A DNA stretch of 28,868 nucleotides from Bacillota bacterium (GTDB lineage: Bacteria > Bacillota > Clostridia > Lachnospirales > Bianqueaceae): NCBI GenBank assembly GCA_017474705.1, contig JAFVHC010000391.1, forward strand, positions 1 through 28,868, written 5' to 3'. This document shows, piece by piece, positions 24,838-28,868 of this stretch. The notes beneath the pieces are model-generated. The model made no database searches. It was not told the origin of the DNA and saw only the letters and a list, made by a program, of their open reading frames with translations. Each line of letters opens with the position of its first letter. Position 1 is the stretch's first letter. A program made the translations under genes and the position numbers.

Positions 24838-26616
24838 ATGAAAACTGTTCCAGAACGTGTATCTGCGCTGCGTGCCGTCATGGCCGCCCATGGAGTCGAT
24901 ACCTACATCGTCTTGTCCTCCGATCCGCATCAGAGCGAATACGTTGCTCAGTACTGGCGCGGCCGGGCTTATATCTCGGGCTTCACCGGGTCTGCCGGCA
25001 CCGTGGTCATTACTGCGGACAAAGCAGCTTGCTGGGTGGATGGACGCTATTTCCTGCAAGGAGAAAAGCAATTGGAAGGTACCGGCATCGCGCTCATGAA
25101 GATGGGCGAGCCTGGTGTACCGACGTGGCAGCAATATGTACTGGAAAACACAAAAGAGAAGGGCGTCGTGGGCATGGACGGCCGTACGATCGGCAATTTC
25201 CAGGCCAACATGCTGAAGCGGGAACTGGCAAAAAAGAACCTGTCTTTCGCCTGCAAGGAAGACCTGCTGAACGAAGTCTGGGACGATCGTCCGGCACTGC
25301 CGCAGGATCCGATCTTCGATCTGGATGTGGCATTTGCCGGAGAATCCCGAGCGGAGAAGCTGGCCCGCCTGCGTGCGCACATGGCGGAGAAGAAAGCGGA
25401 TCTGTACCTGATCGCTTCGCTTGAATCCTCCGCGTGGCTGCTCAATTACCGCGGTGCGGATATCTATGCGACGCCGGTCGCCTATGCATTCACTTTGGTC
25501 GGCAAAGAGTCCTGCGATCTGTTCATCGAGCCGAAAAAGGTAACGCCGGAAATGAAAGAGCTGCTGGCCAAGGACGGTATCACGGTCCGTCCGTACGATG
25601 CGCTGACCACCTATTGGAAGACCTTGCCGAAGAGCCGCATCGCCATGGATCTGAAACTCATCAACGAGATGCTGATCGAGAACCTGCCGGAGGGTTGGAC
25701 CATCGTGCCCGAGGATACGGACGCTGTCATCGCCATGAAGGCCGTGAAGAACGAAACCGAGCAGGAGAACTTCCGCAAAGCCCATATCAAGGACGGCGCT
25801 GTCATGGTGCGGCTGCTGAAGTGGGTCAAGGATCACGCGGCGGAAGGTCCGACCGAGTGCGATGTGGCCGCGTTCCTGGATCAGATGCGCATCGATCAGG
25901 AGAATTCGCTGGGCATCAGCTTCGGTACGATCGCCGGCTATGGCCCCAACGGTGCCATCGTCCACTATGGCCCGCAGCCCGAGACCTGCGCGAAGCTTGA
26001 ACCCAAGAGCTTTCTGTTGGTGGACAGTGGCGCTCAGTATCTGGAAGGTACCACCGATATCACGCGGACCATTGCCTGCGGCCCGTTGACGGACGAGGAA
26101 AAAGAAGTCTATACGCTGGTGCTCAAAGGCCATCTGGCTTTGGGACACGCGATGTTCAAAGAGGGAGCCACCGGTACGACATTGGATGTGCTGGCCCGCA
26201 AACCCCTGTGGGAGCGCGGCCTGGATTATAAGCATGGTACCGGTCATGGCGTGGGATATCTGCTGAGCGTACATGAAGGCCCGCAGAACATCTCCACAAA
26301 GATGAACAAGACGGTGCTCAAGCCCGGCATGATCATCTCCAATGAACCGGGATTCTACGCCACCGGTAAGTTCGGCGTGCGCATCGAGAACCTGGTCATG
26401 GTGGTTCCCTACACGGAAAATGAGTGGGGCGCCTTCTACCGCATGGAGACCCTGACCATGTGCCCCTACGAGCGGGAGGCCATCGTCAAGGAGATGCTGA
26501 CGGAGGAAGAGATCTGCCAGATCGATCAGTATCATCAGGAAGTGCTTGCCAAAGTCGGTCCGCTGCTGGATGAGGAGCATCTCGCTTTCCTCAAAGAATG
26601 CACGAAGCCTTTGTAA
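24838..26616 (+). CDS. pepP: Xaa-Pro aminopeptidase (peptidase M24B)
   Basis: A 592-aa cytoplasmic metallopeptidase that removes an N-terminal residue preceding proline. It has the long three-domain form (two creatinase-like N-terminal domains, about 1-310, then the pita-bread catalytic domain). The five dinuclear-metal ligands are present: D396 (VDSGAQY), D407 (TTDITRT), H470 (GTGHGVGY), E503 (SNEPGFY) and E517 (GVRIENL). The C-terminal extension after 530 is typical of the long eukaryote-like aminopeptidase P. AAAGGA lies upstream of the ATG. It is monocistronic, between a consensus promoter and a terminator shared with the convergent antiporter gene. Confidence 0.93.
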   Translation: MKTVPERVSALRAVMAAHGVDTYIVLSSDPHQSEYVAQYWRGRAYISGFTGSAGTVVITADKAACWVDGRYFLQGEKQLEGTGIALMKMGEPGVPTWQQYVLENTKEKGVVGMDGRTIGNFQANMLKRELAKKNLSFACKEDLLNEVWDDRPALPQDPIFDLDVAFAGESRAEKLARLRAHMAEKKADLYLIASLESSAWLLNYRGADIYATPVAYAFTLVGKESCDLFIEPKKVTPEMKELLAKDGITVRPYDALTTYWKTLPKSRIAMDLKLINEMLIENLPEGWTIVPEDTDAVIAMKAVKNETEQENFRKAHIKDGAVMVRLLKWVKDHAAEGPTECDVAAFLDQMRIDQENSLGISFGTIAGYGPNGAIVHYGPQPETCAKLEPKSFLLVDSGAQYLEGTTDITRTIACGPLTDEEKEVYTLVLKGHLALGHAMFKEGATGTTLDVLARKPLWERGLDYKHGTGHGVGYLLSVHEGPQNISTKMNKTVLKPGMIISNEPGFYATGKFGVRIENLVMVVPYTENEWGAFYRMETLTMCPYEREAIVKEMLTEEEICQIDQYHQEVLAKVGPLLDEEHLAFLKECTKPL

Positions 26617-26626
26617 AAAAGCATGT

Positions 26627-26656
26627 AAACGTAAAAAGGTGAGTATCCTTACGCTT
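26627..26656. repeat. solitary inverted ACGT-core box pair like the 7451-7845 array
   Basis: AAACGTAA starts at 26627 and TTACGCTT at 26649, a 22-bp offset equal to that inside the array units. The second box has one mismatch to TTACGTTT. It lies in another convergent intergenic region and overlaps the left arm and loop of the pepP terminator. It may be a chance match, since it is one pair only. Confidence 0.4.
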
Positions 26657-26689
26657 GTGAGAGCTTGGGGATACCCACCTTTGTTTTTT
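26635..26689. terminator. bidirectional terminator between pepP and the antiporter gene
   Basis: A 14-bp stem with one mismatch (26635-26648, AAAGGTGAGTATCC, with 26669-26682) has a 20-nt loop and GTTTTTT after it on the plus strand. On the minus strand the sequence after the stem begins with T's (complement of GTAAAAA). It can end both convergent transcripts. Confidence 0.85.
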
Positions 26690-26702
26690 GTATATGCAGA
26701 CG

Positions 26703-27983
26703 TCAACGGAATCTGTCGCGGCTCGTCTTTTCTTTGGGCGTTTCGACGATCTCGCCCGCAGCCTGCAGTGCCATACGGGTCATCAGAGGACCGGCCAGTT
26801 CGTAAACGAGGACACTGAACAGGATGATATTACGTACCAGAGCAGCCTTTTCTCCACCCAGGGCCTGCGCGGTCACCACCATGCCCAGGGCTACGCCGGC
26901 CTGTGGGAACAGGGTGATGCCCAGATACTTGCGGATGGTCTCGCTGCAATGGGTCCAGGTGCTGGAAAGCCTGGCACCGAAGTATTTACCGAGGCAGCGC
27001 ACCAGGATGTAGGCGATACCGATCATGATGACGCTTGGATACCGGAAGACGGACAGTTCCAGCCCGGCACCGCTGATGACGAAGAAGGTCGCATACAGCG
27101 GAGCGGTCCACCGGTCGGCACGGCTCATGATATCGGCGGAAAAATCACTCAGGTTGCAGAATACAGTGCCCAGCATCATGCAGACCAAAAGGGACGAAAA
27201 ACCGATGTGGACCACGCCAAACGTGAACTTAAGAGAAGAAAGAGCGATGGTCGCGATGACGAATGCGATCGACATGGACAGACGGTTGGTGTTCGAGAGG
27301 AACAGTTTCTCCAATTGTGAGAGCAGCCAGCCCATGATGGAACCCAGCATCAGCGACGCAATGATCTCCAGCACCGGTTCAACGAGGATGGAGACAATAT
27401 TCAGAGAACCGCCGTCGATGGCCTGCGCGATTCCGAAAGAGATGGCGAAGACGACCAGTCCGACCGCGTCATCCAGAGCGACGATGGGGAGCAGCAGATC
27501 CGTGACCGGGCCTTTGGCTGTATACTGCCGCACGACCATCAAGGTCGCGGCCGGCGCGGTGGCAGAAGCGATCGCGCCCAGGGTGATGGCTACGGACAAG
27601 GGCAGACGCTCTTCTCCTAATACAAAATGCAGACCGATCAGCACCGCATCCACCAGCAGGGATGCACATACCGCCTGAAAAATGCCGATGATCACCGCCT
27701 GTCGGCCGGTCTCGCGCAGCTGCGACAGACGGAATTCATTGCCGATGGCAAACGCGATAAAGCCTAACGCGACGTTGGTGATCAGCGCCATGCTGTCGAC
27801 GTCTTCCATGGTCGGGAAGCCAAGCCCCGGCAGATGCAGACGACCCAGGCAGTATGGCCCGACGATCAGACCGGCCAGCAGGAAGGACGTGACGTCCGGG
27901 AATTTCCAATGCAGCAGCCGGAACACACGGGTCATCATCAGACCTGCCAGCAAAGCGATAGCGGTAGCCAGCAATATTTCCAT
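26703..27983 (-). CDS. CPA2-type cation:proton antiporter (Na+/H+ exchanger domain)
   Basis: A 426-aa membrane protein with about 12-13 helices, covering only the Na+/H+ exchanger domain. Family features are FLLAGLIVGPYCLG near the N-terminus, SATAPAATLMVVRQY before the core and the ion-binding acidic motif ALDDAVGLVVF with D171/D172. There is no C-terminal TrkA-N/RCK nucleotide-binding domain, so it is not a complete KefB/KefC-type gated channel. It probably exchanges Na+ or K+ for protons in pH or salt homeostasis; ion specificity is unknown. The start at 27983 has AGAAGGCG upstream. It is monocistronic and divergent from pyruvate kinase. Confidence 0.88.
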   Translation of the reverse strand: MEILLATAIALLAGLMMTRVFRLLHWKFPDVTSFLLAGLIVGPYCLGRLHLPGLGFPTMEDVDSMALITNVALGFIAFAIGNEFRLSQLRETGRQAVIIGIFQAVCASLLVDAVLIGLHFVLGEERLPLSVAITLGAIASATAPAATLMVVRQYTAKGPVTDLLLPIVALDDAVGLVVFAISFGIAQAIDGGSLNIVSILVEPVLEIIASLMLGSIMGWLLSQLEKLFLSNTNRLSMSIAFVIATIALSSLKFTFGVVHIGFSSLLVCMMLGTVFCNLSDFSADIMSRADRWTAPLYATFFVISGAGLELSVFRYPSVIMIGIAYILVRCLGKYFGARLSSTWTHCSETIRKYLGITLFPQAGVALGMVVTAQALGGEKAALVRNIILFSVLVYELAGPLMTRMALQAAGEIVETPKEKTSRDRFR

Positions 27984-28019
27984 AAATAAACGCCTTCTTT
28001 CATTTTAAACACAATGGGA

Positions 28020-28048
28020 AGTATAGCAAATTAATGCTTTTGCCGCAA
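28020..28048 (-). promoter_or_regulatory. promoter of the antiporter gene
   Basis: Minus strand: TTGCGG (28048-28043), 17-bp spacer, TATACT (28025-28020) with a TGC just before the -10 hexamer. It is about 37 bp before the start codon. Confidence 0.6.
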
Positions 28049-28057
28049 GGCCGAAGA

Positions 28058-28086
28058 TAGACAAAGAATCTGCCCTGTGCTATAAT
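28058..28086 (+). promoter_or_regulatory. promoter of the pyruvate kinase gene
   Basis: TAGACA (28058-28063), 17-bp spacer, perfect TATAAT (28081-28086). It implies an untranslated leader of about 65 nt before the ATG at 28158. Confidence 0.75.
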
Positions 28087-28120
28087 AAAATCAGTAAATT
28101 TTTAATGCGTGTCATCATAT

Positions 28121-28143
28121 CTGCGGCGTCGCCGCGGGTTTTT
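28121..28143 (+). terminator. terminator-like hairpin in the pyruvate kinase leader
   Basis: CTGCGGC pairs with GCCGCGG (five G-C pairs at 28123-28127/28131-28135, extended by wobble pairs) around a 3-nt loop, followed by five T's (28139-28143). It lies between the promoter and the AAAGGGG ribosome binding site, where an attenuator would be. The stem is short, so function is uncertain. Confidence 0.5.
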
Positions 28144-28157
28144 AGAAAGGGGAACCT

Positions 28158-28868
28158 ATGAGGAAAACCAAGATCATCTGCACGATCGGTCCTGCCAGCG
28201 AATCCGAGGAGATGCTTCGGCGCATGTGCAAGGCCGGAATGAACGTCGCACGTCTGAATTTCTCCCATGGCTCACATGAAGAGCATAAGGCCAAGATCGA
28301 GTCCATCAAGAAAGTACGTAAAGAACTGGGTCTCCCGATCGCCATCATGCTGGATACCAAAGGCCCGGAATACCGGATCGGTACCTTTGAAAACCACAAA
28401 GTAGAGCTGAAGGAGGGGGATACCTTCACCTTCGCCTGTGAGGAATGCGAGGGCGATGAATATCACGTTTCTGTCAGTTACAAGAATATGTATCAGGATC
28501 TGAAGCCCGGGGATGAGATCCTGGTCAATAATGGTCTGGTGGTATGCCGGGTCGAGCACATCGAAGGCGTCAACGTGGTATGTACGGTCGTCTCCGGCGG
28601 CACTCTGTCCGATAAAAAGAGCATGAACTTCCCGGGCAAGGTCCTGGCCGACGAGTTCCTGAGCGAACAGGATAAGGCGGATCTTTTGTTCGGCATCGAG
28701 AATGGGGTCGAAGGCCTGCGCATCATGGAATCCGAGGAGTTGCACGCCAAGGAACCGAACCTCAATCCCGAAGCGGTCGCAGCGCTATGGGCGCCCACGG
28801 GCGGCATCGTCGACCCTTATGGCGCGTGCCTCGCGTTCGCCGAGACTGCCGCGCGCAACGGCGTCGAA
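28158..28868 (+). CDS. pyk: pyruvate kinase, N-terminal part (runs off window; 3' part not pyruvate kinase)
   Basis: The first about 182 codons encode a normal pyruvate kinase, which makes pyruvate and ATP from phosphoenolpyruvate and ADP in glycolysis. Visible are the start MRKTKIICTIGPAS, the substrate-binding NVARLNFSHG, MLDTKGPEYRIG and the whole B domain to SDKKSMNFPGKVL, then FLSEQDKADLLFGIENGV. The expected continuation (DFxAASFVR, with the second half of the barrel) is missing. From about 28713 the same frame reads as part of an FAD-dependent oxidoreductase, with no stop before the window ends. AAAGGGG precedes the ATG. The pyruvate kinase call is secure for 28158-28712 only. Confidence 0.85.
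   Translation, partial: MRKTKIICTIGPASESEEMLRRMCKAGMNVARLNFSHGSHEEHKAKIESIKKVRKELGLPIAIMLDTKGPEYRIGTFENHKVELKEGDTFTFACEECEGDEYHVSVSYKNMYQDLKPGDEILVNNGLVVCRVEHIEGVNVVCTVVSGGTLSDKKSMNFPGKVLADEFLSEQDKADLLFGIENGVEGLRIMESEELHAKEPNLNPEAVAALWAPTGGIVDPYGACLAFAETAARNGVE
28713..28868 (+). other. fragment resembling FAD-dependent oxidoreductase (L-2-hydroxyglutarate oxidase/GlpA-like), in frame with pyk
   Basis: About 52 codons encode GLRIMESEELHAKEPNL, then LWAPTGGIVDPYGACLAFAE and AARNGVE. This matches the region of the FAD-dependent LhgO/glycerol-3-phosphate dehydrogenase-like family where EEL..EPNL..AVAAL..PTGGIV.P is conserved. It does not belong to pyruvate kinase. It is continuous and in frame with the upstream sequence and reaches the last base. 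The simplest reading is a chimeric sequence end. Confidence 0.65.

Noticed and set aside
24727..26706. Long minus-strand open frame opposite pepP
   Set aside because: Antisense shadow; the plus strand carries all five M24 metal ligands and a consensus promoter.

Overview
The window looks like a contig from a Gram-positive, strictly fermentative gut- or rumen-type clostridium (Bacillota; Lachnospiraceae/Oscillospiraceae-like). This rests on the protein families, sigma-A style promoters with 16-17 bp spacers, AAAGGAGG-type ribosome binding sites and moderately high GC. It is inference; no rRNA or marker phylogeny is available here. I see no IS element, prophage, tRNA or CRISPR array.

Region 1 (1-7423) is a sugar-utilisation locus. 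A minus-strand operon runs GPH-type sugar symporter > GH2 glycosidase > TIM-barrel sugar isomerase-like protein > alpha/beta hydrolase. A divergent AraC-family regulator probably controls it. A GNAT acetyltransferase broken by a one-base frameshift follows the regulator.

Region 2 (7424-7906) is a 483-bp convergent intergenic region and the most unusual part of the window. It holds a helically phased array of alternating inverted GAACGTAA / TTACGTTC boxes: 8 units, 16 sites, period about 52 bp, ending at a bidirectional terminator. Only the boxes and their spacing are conserved; the sequence between them is not. A single similar box pair lies in the other large convergent intergenic region (26627-26656).

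Region 3 (7907-13135) holds housekeeping and accessory genes: a tldD-pmbA pair, an endonuclease/exonuclease/phosphatase-family protein, a HdeD/DUF308-like membrane protein, and a four-helix membrane protein with a C-terminal His/Cys module.

Region 4 (13223-22468) is a four-gene plus-strand glycosidase operon: GH94 cellobiose-phosphorylase-like > GH3 with reversed domain order > GH42 > GH127. None has a signal peptide, so imported oligosaccharides rich in glucose, galactose and arabinose are probably degraded in the cytoplasm. The operon has no transporter of its own and no evident promoter after the upstream terminator.

Region 5 (22469-28868) holds a DegV lipid-binding protein, a CDP-alcohol phosphatidyltransferase, a CBM9-like protein, an M24B Xaa-Pro aminopeptidase, a CPA2-type cation/proton antiporter and the start of pyruvate kinase. 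The pyruvate kinase reading frame switches in frame, near 28712, into sequence resembling an FAD-dependent oxidoreductase and runs off the end. This is most likely a chimeric contig end.
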